Positions 49,252-59,281 of a stretch of 64,000 bases of DNA are shown in pieces. Each line of letters starts with the position of its first letter. Position 1 is the stretch's first letter. The position numbers were made by a program, and so were the translations under genes. Source of the stretch: an uncultured Flavobacteriaceae bacterium (GTDB lineage Bacteria > Bacteroidota > Bacteroidia > Flavobacteriales > Flavobacteriaceae); the NCBI GenBank assembly GCA_947494695.1, contig CANLWB010000017.1, forward strand, positions 1 through 64,000, in the 5' to 3' direction. The notes beneath the pieces are model-generated. The model saw nothing but the letters and a program-made list of their open reading frames with translations. It had not been told where the DNA came from and did no database searches.

Positions 49252-52200
49252 TTACTTCTTGACTATCTTTTTATTCGTTTTCACTCCGGTTTTACCGTGA
49301 GTTACTTCTAGAACATAAATACCAGATTGAAGGGCGTTAATATCCATTACTTTTCGTGACTGAGCATGTTCTATAGTAAAAGATTTGACTACCCGACCGT
49401 TAAGACTAATGATTCTAACTTTAGAATGCTGTAAGTCTGTGTTACTGGATAACGTTACGATACCTTCTGTTGGGTTAGGGGAAAACTTCACAATACTCTC
49501 TGCTAACTTTTGCTTTTCTGGAAGTTTTGCAGATTTTCTACTGATAGTCGAACTGGCAGGCGATGTGTTTCCTCCAAAAAAGAACCCATACTCGGCATTG
49601 GCAAGAGCGATTTCTATTTGTGCCCAACTTCTGTGATAATTCTGAGTAAAGTCTTCACCAGAATTATAATCTGATAAGAGTCTACTGTACTCGGGATCGT
49701 TTGCATAATTAGAACGGATATCCAGGAAAGAAGCTCCCGAAGTAATTTGATCTCCATTTGGCATAGTTCCATTAAATCCACTAGGTATGTAAACTTCCTG
49801 TTCAAATATCCTTTTGAAATCGCCTCTCGTTTCAGGACTTGATAAGCCTTTATCATCTCTATATTTAGTCCACATTCGATCCAGTACCTCTTTAGCAAGA
49901 TCTCTAGATGCTGTATCTAAGGTTGCATGTTTTTCTGTGGCAGCAGCATAGTAAATTAGTGCTTTGGCCATAGACGCAGCAACTCCTAAATCCTTACCAT
50001 AGTCTGTTATCGTAACATTTAGATTGCTATTCGCTCCAGGAGAACTAGGATTCCAGGTGTCTGGTTCTCCTGTCCATTCCAAAGTAGCAGGAATTAAGAA
50101 GTCGTCTGTTCCAACCAGTTGAACGGCACTTTTAACCCAGGTTGCCCATTTATCCATTAAATTTTTGGCTGTCGGGTCGTTTGTGATATAATAATATTCT
50201 GCAACACGCTCCATAGACCAGGCTTGCCATCCAAACCAAGTTCCACTTCCAGGGTCATGGTATACGGGGTCATTATCGTAGGCCATATCATAGAATGTCG
50301 ATTTCCCCGCTGGATATGTACTATAATTACCATTCCAACTATTGGTTGCTCCTCCAGCAATAGCGCCTTCATCAGATTGTAACCAGGTATAAAATTCCAT
50401 TTGTCTTTTTAAACTTTCTGTCCAATCGGTTACACCGTTTTGTGACTTTGGCTTCAACTCGTCAATTTGTGTTAGCGCATAAGCGGCTATAGGATTTTGA
50501 TATCCAAAATGACAATGGCTAGAGCTAATTCTAAACGCCCAGGCAGCCGATGTATCTACGGCACCACCCCATGAGATGTACCAGGACATCAAATAATGTG
50601 CACTATTGTATCCTTGACCAGCGCCAGTAGTTGCACTTTGCACACCCAATGGTTTAAAGTATTTATCAAACATAGCAAGTCTTAAGTAATCCCCCATTTT
50701 AGATGCTTTATCAAGCAAGTCTGTACTAATGGTAGATTCTTGTTCGTTGGCATATTGCATTGCCCAATACATGGCCTGAACGGCTCTGGCATCCGCATCC
50801 GGTGCACTGGTATAGCGCCATTGCTTTGAATAGTTTTGATCTACTGTAAATAGTGGCAAGTAACCATCAGGGCCTCCCCAATTAAAGGCTTCCCAGGATG
50901 GGTGCGGAACGGTTTCAAAAACAGATTCTTGTTCTCCTCTTTGAAATGTATTAATATACGAAGGTGTACTAACGCCATCACCTCTGTTTCCATAACCGTA
51001 GAAGTTATCGTTATCTAATAACCAGTGCATTTGGTAAACATCTGATCCATAAGCCGCAGTAAGATCAGAAGATACAGGATCTTCTCCAACTGGAGCATTA
51101 AATAGTAATGGTGCTGGATAATTTTCCGGTAAAGGGAATTCGCTGGCATATGCCGCAGGACTAGAAGGGTCGTATGCCGAATTCGTTGGCTGGTCTAAGT
51201 TTGTAGGAATGATAAATTGCTCGATGGCATCCCAAACATCTGTAAGTGGCTCCCAGTCTCTTGTAATTCTTCCGTTCATAACTTCTAACCATACCCAATA
51301 AGAATACAGCTCACTTGTAGATTCATGACCGTAATCTGGAGCCTCAACAATTAGTGTTTCTATAGAATGGTGAGGTGATCCATCTGCACTGAAATAACCA
51401 TTTGCAGGGTCGTAGAATTCATCTCTAATTTCGATAAAACGATCAATGTATTCATTATTAGGAGGACAACCAGGACAGCCGCCTCCAGTATCGGTTTTGT
51501 TTACGGTAATGGAATTAGACAGGTCGAATTCACCTGTTAAATCGTTGGTGCTATTTCCAATGGTAAGTCCAGTAATAACGCCATTATAGCTTAAATGCCA
51601 TATTAATGCCGTACCGGGTGATTGTGTGTCAAAATCAACAAGGTCTGGATTGGTTGGTAGCGCTATGATGCTATTTTGTGCATCTGTAATCACCCATTGA
51701 GAGCTATCTCCATCATTATCAGATAAAGTAATTCCAGATACATTATCCGGTGTTCCATCGCCAACAGTAAAAGCGAAGGGCCCTCCAGCTATAACGCCAC
51801 CGTCTACATTTGGATTATTCACGCCACAATCGGGAGGTGTTGACGACGCACTAAAGTATATGGTAAAACCACCGGTTTTAGACACCATAACAAAATTACC
51901 AGTATCCTCGGTTACCCAATAAGAACCGTCTAAACCAGTAATTCCGGTATTTGTGAAAGTTATTTCGGGCTGGGATGTATTAAAACTGTAGGTGAAATTA
52001 TTTCTTAAATCTATATACCAATTTGGAGTACCATTATTGGTATTAAATGAAAATTGATATAGTCCATTATTATTTAAATCCCAGTTAAGGGTAAAAATAG
52101 TAACATTATCCAGGTTAGGTCCTCCGGTTCCCAAAACATGAATATTTTGGTAGGCCGTATTTAAATTAGGTAATGAACTTGGTCTAGGGGTATCAAATGT

Positions 52201-52311
52201 ACAATTTTGAGCATACAAATTCGGTGTTAGAGATACTAGAAATAGTATCAGTGTTATAATACGCCTCCGCAAGAGCGTATTTGTTTTGCGTTTTTTTATG
52301 TTTTCTTTCAT
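49252..52311 (-). CDS. GH48 reducing-end cellobiohydrolase with T9SS sorting domain
   Basis: 1019 residues. Signal peptide to ~35; shared ~125-residue module at 36-165; a second module ([20 protein letters not shown]...) at ~168-275; GH48 domain ~285-930; sorting domain at ~940-1019 ([20 protein letters not shown] ... NKKIVKK). The GH48 call rests on [20 protein letters not shown] with the general-acid Glu in [54 protein letters not shown] and [15 protein letters not shown], which follow the CelS/Cel48F pattern closely. GH48 enzymes are processive exo-cellulases, key to clostridial and actinobacterial cellulose breakdown. I do not know of GH48 as a normal Bacteroidota enzyme; see findings. 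Confidence 0.92.
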   Translation of the reverse strand: MKENIKKRKTNTLLRRRIITLILFLVSLTPNLYAQNCTFDTPRPSSLPNLNTAYQNIHVLGTGGPNLDNVTIFTLNWDLNNNGLYQFSFNTNNGTPNWYIDLRNNFTYSFNTSQPEITFTNTGITGLDGSYWVTEDTGNFVMVSKTGGFTIYFSASSTPPDCGVNNPNVDGGVIAGGPFAFTVGDGTPDNVSGITLSDNDGDSSQWVITDAQNSIIALPTNPDLVDFDTQSPGTALIWHLSYNGVITGLTIGNSTNDLTGEFDLSNSITVNKTDTGGGCPGCPPNNEYIDRFIEIRDEFYDPANGYFSADGSPHHSIETLIVEAPDYGHESTSELYSYWVWLEVMNGRITRDWEPLTDVWDAIEQFIIPTNLDQPTNSAYDPSSPAAYASEFPLPENYPAPLLFNAPVGEDPVSSDLTAAYGSDVYQMHWLLDNDNFYGYGNRGDGVSTPSYINTFQRGEQESVFETVPHPSWEAFNWGGPDGYLPLFTVDQNYSKQWRYTSAPDADARAVQAMYWAMQYANEQESTISTDLLDKASKMGDYLRLAMFDKYFKPLGVQSATTGAGQGYNSAHYLMSWYISWGGAVDTSAAWAFRISSSHCHFGYQNPIAAYALTQIDELKPKSQNGVTDWTESLKRQMEFYTWLQSDEGAIAGGATNSWNGNYSTYPAGKSTFYDMAYDNDPVYHDPGSGTWFGWQAWSMERVAEYYYITNDPTAKNLMDKWATWVKSAVQLVGTDDFLIPATLEWTGEPDTWNPSSPGANSNLNVTITDYGKDLGVAASMAKALIYYAAATEKHATLDTASRDLAKEVLDRMWTKYRDDKGLSSPETRGDFKRIFEQEVYIPSGFNGTMPNGDQITSGASFLDIRSNYANDPEYSRLLSDYNSGEDFTQNYHRSWAQIEIALANAEYGFFFGGNTSPASSTISRKSAKLPEKQKLAESIVKFSPNPTEGIVTLSSNTDLQHSKVRIISLNGRVVKSFTIEHAQSRKVMDINALQSGIYVLEVTHGKTGVKTNKKIVKK

Positions 52312-52458
52312 TATTTCGTGTTTTAAAAATTAAATGGATGATGTTCACTCTACCCTGTTGAATTCCATTTGGACTAAGTTGCATAGCCAATCTTAAACAT
52401 TCACAAAAGGTGAAGTTTATCAACAAATATAAAGCGTCCCATGAACCATGGGTAAAGC

Positions 52459-52496
52459 ATCCAGGAGAATTTATAGGTTTGTCAATTCTCCTGGAT
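52459..52496 (-). terminator. Intercistronic hairpin between GH9 and GH48
   Basis: ATCCAGGAGAATT-(12)-AATTCTCCTGGAT, a 13-bp perfect stem just after the GH9 stop, without a strong T-run on the minus strand. It may be a partial terminator or a processing/stability element setting different GH9 and GH48 levels. Confidence 0.6.
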
Positions 52497-52522
52497 TAAG
52501 CCATAGTTAGTCTGTTAGAACG

Positions 52523-55450
52523 TTAGTTTTTAACGATCTTTTTATTCATGATGACCCCTGTTTTTGTATTAAGGATTTCCACGATGTAGACACCAGGTTT
52601 TAAGCCTTCAAGACTAATAGCCTTTTTATCCTGACGACTTTTAATATTATCCATAAAAACAACTCTACCGGTAAGGCTTGTTACCTTAATTATAGAGTGC
52701 TGTAAGTTTGTATTACTGGAAAGTGTTACAAGGCTAGATGTGGGGTTAGGGGATAGTTTTAAAACATTAGTACTAGGTTTTTTATTCTTAGACATTGTTG
52801 CTAAAGCCACTGTACATACAGGTGGTACTGCCGAGTTGCTAAAGTATATAGCATATCCACCTGTTTTAGAAGCCATAACAAAATTTCCTGAATCTATAGT
52901 CACCCAGTAAGCTCCGTCGAGTCCAGCAATACCGGTACCTGAAAATGTTGCTTCCGGTTGTGGTGTATTAAAACTATATGTAAGGTCATCTCTTAAATCG
53001 ATGTACCAATTTGGCGTACCATTGTTGGTATTGAAGGAAAATTGATATAACCCGTTATTGTTCAAGTCCCAATTAATGGTAAAAGTCGTAACATTATCTA
53101 GGTTAGGACCTCCAGTTCCAACGACATGTACATTATCAAAGGCGGTATTAATACCAGGCAATGCCGTAGCAATAGGGGTTCCAAACCCACAATCTCCACC
53201 ACCTTCAGGTGTTCTAATTACAGTAATTGAATTTGAAAAATCGCGATCTCCTGTTACGGCCGAAATGTTGTTTCCAACAGCAAGACCATCTATGGTATCA
53301 TTATAGCTAAGGTGCCATATAAGGCACGTACCAGGCTCGGCAGTATCGAAATTCACATCTTCTGGGTTTTCAGGTAAACCTAAAATAATGTTCGAGGCAT
53401 CTGTTACAACCCATTGCGAACTGTCACCATTAGTATTAGTTAAAGTAATACCAGAAACATGATCTGGCGTACCATCACCAACGGTAAAGCTAAAAGGACC
53501 TCCTGAAATAACGCCACCATTTACGTTAGAACCTTCTCCCGGTTCGTCACCAAATACAAGTACACCATTGTCATAAACAGGAATATTAGTACTTTCAATT
53601 TCAGAGCTTCCATTCATACCCTGAGCAGACCAGTCATTTGCAGTGTCGTATGGTACTCCATTTTGAACTCTAATATTAATTTGAGTTTCTCGTCTAAATT
53701 GAGGATCTCCTATAGGAGCTATTTGCTCTCCTGCTAACGAAACTTCCATATAGTAGATATTATTAGCGGCATCCCAAAGTTTAATTTCAGAGGAACTATT
53801 TCCTTGAACCGAGTTAAGTGTTATGTCATAGTCGGCAATAGTAAAACCTTGTTCTACACCTTCAGAAATATCAAAGAAATATCTATAAGATAAGTTATCT
53901 GTTACTCTGGCAGGCCAGGCGGTTCTATTTTGAACCAAAATTTTTACAGTACTACCATAGGCATTATCACTGTTAAATTTAGAGAACGATCTAATTTCTG
54001 CTCTGGTAGGGGTCTCTTCAACAGGAAAACCAGTTAATGGGTCTCCCCCAAATTCATCATACATTCTTACAAGGTTTCCTGTAAAACAAGCGTTGTAATC
54101 ACAAGCCACCTCATTAGCAATGAAATCCTCGCGATTGTCTTCAAATTGGTCGTTTGCTTCTGCAGGGCCTCCAACAAGTGCTCCATAAAGGGTATGACTT
54201 GGCAAAGCTGGTTTACCCGGCACACTATTTCCCCAAGTGCCATGAGCCGATCTATGGTGTGAGTTATTTGCTGGATCATTTCCAAAACCAATCATGAAAC
54301 TTCTGTTTAACGGGTTGTCTCCTAAAGCGTAGTTAACCTGATCTACAGCAAAGTCATGATATTTTGTTTTGTTCGCTGTACTGGTAGGCACCTTATCGCT
54401 ATAAATAAATGCTAAAAACGAGGTGTTGGCAGCATAGCGTAGTGATCCCCATTGAATGAGGTGAGCCTGGCCTCCTGGACTATACGTAACGCGATCTCCA
54501 TTAACACCACTGGTCCAAAAGTCAAGAAAACGCTCGGCGTCTTCTTTATACTTTTGTTTATCTGTTAATTGAGCTAATAAAACATAAGAGGCATAGCCTT
54601 TATCGTCCCAGGACGTTGTAAATTTATAGGCTTTAAGAGGGCCTTGACCTTGAGTCCCCAAGTTATCGTATTCTAACTCGGCTTTGGCCAGGTATTCGGG
54701 GTTATTAGTTGCTCGATACATCCAAATTGCTCCCCAAACCAGTTCATCATTATAACCATTAAAGGATCTATAAAATGCTGCGGCATCTGTAATAGACTCA
54801 GAGTATACACCTCTATAGGTATCTGCGAAATTATACAGTTGTTCAGCATGTGCTATTAGGGTTTCACTATATGCCGGATCGGAATCCTTAAAAAGCATAC
54901 TAGTGGCTGCCATTGCCGCTGCTGTTTCGGCGGCCAGTTCAGTTCCTGGGTTATTAGCATCTATCTTATAAGCAGGACGATCCATGACCATAACTTCAGG
55001 TGAGCCCCAAAAGGCATGATCGACACCACCAGTACCTACTTGTCCGTAAAATTCATTCGGAGCCGTGTGACACTTTATAAAATAATCTGTTACAAAACGA
55101 AGATTTCGTTTTAAAACATCCATTTGACCAGAGCGTTCGTAAGCGTCTTTGTAAGCAATTCCTCCCCAGGCCAGTGACGTTACACTAAAGGCCATAGGGA
55201 ATCCAAATTTAACGTGATCTCCGGCATCATACCAACCTCCAGAGAGGTCTAATCCAACATCGGAACCATCATCAAGAGCCGAGTCTCCCCGCCAACTTAC
55301 ACGGTTCCATTCTGGAAGTGATCCAGATTGTTGCGCTTCGTAAAAGAAAAACGATTTCTGCAAGGCTTCGCCATAATTTTTTTGCGCAAAGCTACTAGCG
55401 AAATTAAGGTATAGCAATACAGCCACACCGTGGATTATAAACTTTTTCAT
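52523..55450 (-). CDS. GH9-CBM3c cellulase with shared modules and T9SS sorting domain
   Basis: 975 residues. Signal peptide to ~22; GH9 domain ~24-455 with GGWYDAGDHVKFGFPMAFSV (catalytic Asp in DAGD), SHHRSAHG (His) and FIANEVACDYNACFTGNLVR (proton-donor Glu). CBM3c-type module ~470-625 (NRTAWPARVTDNLSYRYFFD; TQINIRVQNGVPYDTANDWS). Then the [20 protein letters not shown] module ~645-745, the shared ~125-residue module ~755-880 and the T9SS sorting domain. GH9 with a following CBM3c is the architecture of clostridial processive endoglucanases (Cel9G/CelI) and Thermobifida E4. First gene of the cellulase run. Confidence 0.92.
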   Translation of the reverse strand: MKKFIIHGVAVLLYLNFASSFAQKNYGEALQKSFFFYEAQQSGSLPEWNRVSWRGDSALDDGSDVGLDLSGGWYDAGDHVKFGFPMAFSVTSLAWGGIAYKDAYERSGQMDVLKRNLRFVTDYFIKCHTAPNEFYGQVGTGGVDHAFWGSPEVMVMDRPAYKIDANNPGTELAAETAAAMAATSMLFKDSDPAYSETLIAHAEQLYNFADTYRGVYSESITDAAAFYRSFNGYNDELVWGAIWMYRATNNPEYLAKAELEYDNLGTQGQGPLKAYKFTTSWDDKGYASYVLLAQLTDKQKYKEDAERFLDFWTSGVNGDRVTYSPGGQAHLIQWGSLRYAANTSFLAFIYSDKVPTSTANKTKYHDFAVDQVNYALGDNPLNRSFMIGFGNDPANNSHHRSAHGTWGNSVPGKPALPSHTLYGALVGGPAEANDQFEDNREDFIANEVACDYNACFTGNLVRMYDEFGGDPLTGFPVEETPTRAEIRSFSKFNSDNAYGSTVKILVQNRTAWPARVTDNLSYRYFFDISEGVEQGFTIADYDITLNSVQGNSSSEIKLWDAANNIYYMEVSLAGEQIAPIGDPQFRRETQINIRVQNGVPYDTANDWSAQGMNGSSEIESTNIPVYDNGVLVFGDEPGEGSNVNGGVISGGPFSFTVGDGTPDHVSGITLTNTNGDSSQWVVTDASNIILGLPENPEDVNFDTAEPGTCLIWHLSYNDTIDGLAVGNNISAVTGDRDFSNSITVIRTPEGGGDCGFGTPIATALPGINTAFDNVHVVGTGGPNLDNVTTFTINWDLNNNGLYQFSFNTNNGTPNWYIDLRDDLTYSFNTPQPEATFSGTGIAGLDGAYWVTIDSGNFVMASKTGGYAIYFSNSAVPPVCTVALATMSKNKKPSTNVLKLSPNPTSSLVTLSSNTNLQHSIIKVTSLTGRVVFMDNIKSRQDKKAISLEGLKPGVYIVEILNTKTGVIMNKKIVKN

Positions 55451-55827
55451 TCTAAGGGTTTATTTTAAAGAAACATTAAGATTTGTGAATAAAATGGCAA
55501 TATTGCTATCTATTCACAGATCAATTTAATAATGAAATTAACAACTGGCTAGTAGTTGAAAAAATCAGTTTTCGACACAATAAATTAGAAATAGCAATTT
55601 TATTAGTAATTCTTAATTTTTAATAGAGAGAAGACACGAAGCAGAATAATTTTTGCTAGCAGGATTGCTTCGTACATTAAGAATATCAACAATTCTATGC
55701 TAAATTAAACAAAGATTTTTGTTTTTTATTATGCAAATAATTCAATTATTGATACTATTTTGTTTAAAGTGAATTCTTAATAAGTAAGTTAAGGCTTACA
55801 AGTTAAATGTAACACATCTGTTAATCA
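55451..55827. other. Upstream region of the cellulase locus
   Basis: 377 bp between the LysR gene and GH9. On the minus strand TTG-(17)-AATCTTTG near 55710-55740 resembles a promoter with one mismatch in the -7 box. No strong operator palindrome was seen. Confidence 0.35.
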
Positions 55828-56715
55828 TTATTCTAAAAAGTGCTCCTGAAAATTAGTGACAAATTCATGAATATATTTTTTATTTCTATTCTCGGTTTTC
55901 ATCACCAAATAATGGTTTCTTTTAAGGCCATATCTGCCAATTCGCTTAAAAATGATGTCCTCTAAATTTTTAAATTCTTTTACCTGCCATTTTGGTACAC
56001 ACATAATACCTAAATTAGCTTTAACCATAGATAGAGAAGCTTCAGTAAAGGGAATAGCCGATATGTTCTTGGGTGTAATATTACTTAGTTTTAGAAAATA
56101 TTCATAGACCCAGACACTTTCTAATGGAAATGCGTTTATTAATAAACGATCATCTAAAAAATGACCGGCCTCAAGGTACTCAAATGTACTCAAAGCATTT
56201 TCATAATGTACTAAAGCAAAAATTTCATCTTCAAAGATTTTAATACATGTTAACTCTTCTGAAGGAGGGATGTAAGTTACCAATGCCATATCAATTTCAT
56301 TCGATAAAACTTGAGAAATGGTTTTACGAGAGGATTCGAGGGCTAAATTTATTTCTATTTGAGGATATAGAAATCCCATCTTTTGAATAAAAGATGGAAT
56401 ACAGTGACGGAAAGATTGGCATTCCACACTAAATTTAATGGACCCTTTAGATCCCTCTTTTATACGTTTAATACTTTCAAAGCTTTCATTTATTGAAGAG
56501 AATAGCTTATTGGCCAGCTTGTACAATTCTTGTCCTTCATGCGTTAGTTCCCACTTATTTCTACTTCTAAGAAATACTTTAAACCCTAACCGTTCTTCGA
56601 GGTCTTTTAATTGATGACTGAGTGCTGATTGTGTTAAAAATAATCGCTCGGAAGAATTGGCAAGATTGCCCTCTTCGGCAATGGTTTTTATGAGTCTAAA
56701 GTATTTCAATTCCAT
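55828..56715 (-). CDS. LysR-family transcriptional regulator
   Basis: 295 residues. N-terminal winged HTH: MELKYFRLIKTIAEEGNLAN, LTQSALSHQLKDLEERLGFK and VFLRSRNKWELTHEG, the LysR signature. A periplasmic-binding-like effector domain follows from ~90 (GSIKFSVECQSFRHCIP). TATCTTTG on the minus strand ends only ~4 bp before its ATG, so the mRNA is nearly leaderless. It faces away from the racemase gene, the usual LysR target arrangement; a role in cellulase control is possible but not supported by position alone. Confidence 0.88.
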   Translation of the reverse strand: MELKYFRLIKTIAEEGNLANSSERLFLTQSALSHQLKDLEERLGFKVFLRSRNKWELTHEGQELYKLANKLFSSINESFESIKRIKEGSKGSIKFSVECQSFRHCIPSFIQKMGFLYPQIEINLALESSRKTISQVLSNEIDMALVTYIPPSEELTCIKIFEDEIFALVHYENALSTFEYLEAGHFLDDRLLINAFPLESVWVYEYFLKLSNITPKNISAIPFTEASLSMVKANLGIMCVPKWQVKEFKNLEDIIFKRIGRYGLKRNHYLVMKTENRNKKYIHEFVTNFQEHFLE

Positions 56716-57034
56716 GCCTCAAAGATACAATTCTTTGTTTCTGATAGTAGATGAAATAATTTCAATTAACCGGATAAAAACATTCAATTTCCTTTAAGTG
56801 TGTGTGGGCATTCTCATGTTAACTTTGTAGTGATAAGGCCTTTGATATGATTAGAATTCATTTCATAATAGGCGTTTCATTTGATCGATTGAGATTTCAC
56901 TTTGTGATTCATTTTTAGTATAAACCTGATTCGGAAAGATGTCTGGTATTAGGCCTTGAGAATAACCAGTTTTGATTGTTTTAAGGAACGTGTATAAAGT
57001 AACCTAAATAACCAAATTTTTAAAATTAAAATTT
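56716..57034. other. Divergent regulatory region of LysR and racemase genes
   Basis: 319 bp. TAACTTTG at 56820-56827 matches the -7 box in the racemase direction, with a poor -33. No clear T-N11-A LysR box was singled out. Confidence 0.35.
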
Positions 57035-57892
57035 ATGCAGCAAGACATAAAAACAATAGGTTTAATTGGAGGGATGGGATGGGAGTCCTCCAAAATATAT
57101 TATGAAAGAGCCAACAGACGGGTTAATGAACTTTTAGGAGGATCACATTCTGCAAAGCTTATCATGGTTTCTGTTGATTTTGCCGAAATAGAAGCTCTGA
57201 CTTTCGCCAATAAATGGGATGGAATTGCAAATATTGTAGTAACAAGTGCTAAACAATTGGAACGGGCAGGAGCCGATATGATTGTACTGTGCACCAATCT
57301 TATTCATATTGTGAGTGATGCTATTACTGCACAAGTAACAATCCCATTTTTACATATTGCTATGGCCACAGGAAAGGCCGTCCAAGAGCAGAAGCTTAAA
57401 AAGCTATTGCTTTTAGGTACTAAACATACTATGGAGAAAGACTTTTATACCAAAACTCTGCGAGATCATTACGGTTTGGATATTGTAATACCAGATGAGA
57501 TGCAAAGAAATCAAATTCATGATATCATTTACAAAGAGCTGATGCGTGGTTCATTTACCAATAGCTCTAAACGACAAATTGTTGAAATAATTCACAGAGA
57601 ACAAGCCAAAAAGGGGATGGAAGGGGTAATTCTAGCGTGTACCGAACTCCCGATGCTTATAAAAAAGGAAGATCTGGATATTCCGATGTTTGATACCAGT
57701 AATATTCATATTAATCAAGCTGTAGACGAGGCCATCAAGAACGGTAATGATGGTCAGTTGACTAAAAACAGCAGCATCTTAGAGACCTTATTTTCTAAAT
57801 ATGTTAAAGGGATGAGCGGATTGTTTTCAACAAATGACAATGACACTATAGATGTTATAGATGCTATAGGTAAAATGATTCATAAGTTATAG
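57035..57892 (+). CDS. Aspartate/glutamate racemase family protein
   Basis: 285 residues. GLIGGMGWESSKIYYERANR at the start is the Asp/Glu racemase signature; the two catalytic Cys are in IVLCTNLIHIV and GVILACTELPML. A ~45-residue C-terminal extension (LTKNSSILETLFSKYVKGMS...) is beyond the usual ~235 residues. Interconverts L- and D-Asp or Glu, or is a related hydantoin/maleate-type enzyme. Divergent LysR gene upstream, GNAT gene 29 bp downstream on the same strand. Confidence 0.87.
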   Translation: MQQDIKTIGLIGGMGWESSKIYYERANRRVNELLGGSHSAKLIMVSVDFAEIEALTFANKWDGIANIVVTSAKQLERAGADMIVLCTNLIHIVSDAITAQVTIPFLHIAMATGKAVQEQKLKKLLLLGTKHTMEKDFYTKTLRDHYGLDIVIPDEMQRNQIHDIIYKELMRGSFTNSSKRQIVEIIHREQAKKGMEGVILACTELPMLIKKEDLDIPMFDTSNIHINQAVDEAIKNGNDGQLTKNSSILETLFSKYVKGMSGLFSTNDNDTIDVIDAIGKMIHKL

Positions 57893-57921
57893 ATTAGCAT
57901 TAATAATTGAAGACATAATGA

Positions 57922-58746
57922 ATGATTGTTAAAAGTTTAGAAAATATCCCATTTTCAGAGATTATATCATGCTTTTTAAAGGCTTTTGAAAACTATTTTG
58001 TCAAGATGCCATTAGATCACGAATACTATAAACAAAGGTGGGAGATGGCAAAAGTGAATTTTAATCTGTCTTATGGAATCTTTGATGACGGCATTTTGGT
58101 TGGATTTATAATTAATGCTATAGATAAACGAAACCATCAAGTTATTGCTTTTAATACAGGCACCGGTGTTCTTCCGAAGTATCGGGGACAAGGTATTGTA
58201 AAGACTATCTATACTTATGCTATTCCGGAACTATTAAAACATGGTGTTTCAAGATGCAGACTTGAGGTGATTAAAGAAAATATAGCCGCTATAAAGGCTT
58301 ATGAACGTGTTGGATTTAAAATTAATAAGCATTACAAATGCTACAGTGGTTCTATTGAACTTAGAAATAAGTTAGAAGACTTTCATTTAAAACAAGTCGA
58401 TATCGATGACTTTAATTGGAATGCCATAAATCAGGGGGCTTACTCCTGGGATAATCAGATTGAAACAATTAAGTCTGAAACTTATAAATATTATGTAGTC
58501 CTTGTAGATGGTATTTGGAATGCCTATTTCGTTATAAACGTAGATAATGGCTATCTGGCACAGTTTGATGTTATAATAAATTCCGAATCCAATTGGTTTC
58601 GCCTATTTACTGCTATAGAACGCATTTCCAGCACTGTAAGGATTAACAATGTTAATGAGGCATTAGTTGACAAAATGAAATTTTTATCTCAGATTGGTCT
58701 GGAGAATACGGTAGATCAATACGAGATGGAGATGGGGCTAGTGTAA
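57922..58746 (+). CDS. GNAT-family acetyltransferase
   Basis: 274 residues. GNAT domain in the first ~150: FNTGTGVLPKYRGQGIVKTI (acetyl-CoA loop RxxGxG), LEVIKENIAAIKAYERVGFK (motif B). The second half (~150-274) looks like a degenerate second GNAT-like fold (WNAYFVINVDNGYLAQFDVI), as in two-domain GNATs. Co-directional and close behind the racemase gene, so it may acetylate a D-amino acid or similar, which is inference. Confidence 0.82.
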   Translation: MIVKSLENIPFSEIISCFLKAFENYFVKMPLDHEYYKQRWEMAKVNFNLSYGIFDDGILVGFIINAIDKRNHQVIAFNTGTGVLPKYRGQGIVKTIYTYAIPELLKHGVSRCRLEVIKENIAAIKAYERVGFKINKHYKCYSGSIELRNKLEDFHLKQVDIDDFNWNAINQGAYSWDNQIETIKSETYKYYVVLVDGIWNAYFVINVDNGYLAQFDVIINSESNWFRLFTAIERISSTVRINNVNEALVDKMKFLSQIGLENTVDQYEMEMGLV

Positions 58747-58819
58747 AAATACCAGCTACTGGGTATGTTTCTCCCTTTATATGCATGTTAATTTTATCTT
58801 CAAGTTAAAACATGCAATC

Positions 58820-59065
58820 ATGGCAAATAAAATTTTAAGTTATTCGGCACTTTGGGACTTCGATGATCAAAAAGGTTCAGTAACCCTTGAATACGAAAAG
58901 GGCAAGTTTAAAACTCTGGAATCTTCAGACTCTAATCAAGTACTTTTAGCATTAGATATGCTCAGGAATGAAGGGCCTGTATACCTGGATTTAAACAGAA
59001 ATTACATAAGGTTAGGGAAGGAGCCAGTAGGAACCTGGGATAAGCGTAAGAAACCCGATAATTGA
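58820..59065 (+). CDS. Small conserved-looking protein of unknown function
   Basis: 81 residues from MANKILSYSALWDFDDQKGS; the longer frame adds 13 residues of poor quality. Contains VTLEYEKGKFKTLESSDSNQ and YLDLNRNYIRLGKEPVGTWD. No signal peptide. Starts a run of unrecognised genes. Confidence 0.5.
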   Translation: MANKILSYSALWDFDDQKGSVTLEYEKGKFKTLESSDSNQVLLALDMLRNEGPVYLDLNRNYIRLGKEPVGTWDKRKKPDN

Positions 59066-59281
59066 TTTGAAATAGAGATGGTTATACTACCCGTTTTTCA
59101 TTTTCCCTGTGTAAATATTAGGCAATTAGTATAATAATCATTTTAAAATTTAATTGTTACAGGGAGTTTTCAAATAAGGCATTAGATCTCTTTTATCTAT
59201 TGTATTGAAGCGGTTTCTGATAATTTAGACCAAGTCTTCACTTGTTTAATCGGAATGATTAATAAAACAAACTAAGTAATC

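Noticed and set aside
57143-57334. Minus-strand frames inside the racemase gene
   Set aside because: Two overlapping shadows in different frames, neither with start context or domain.
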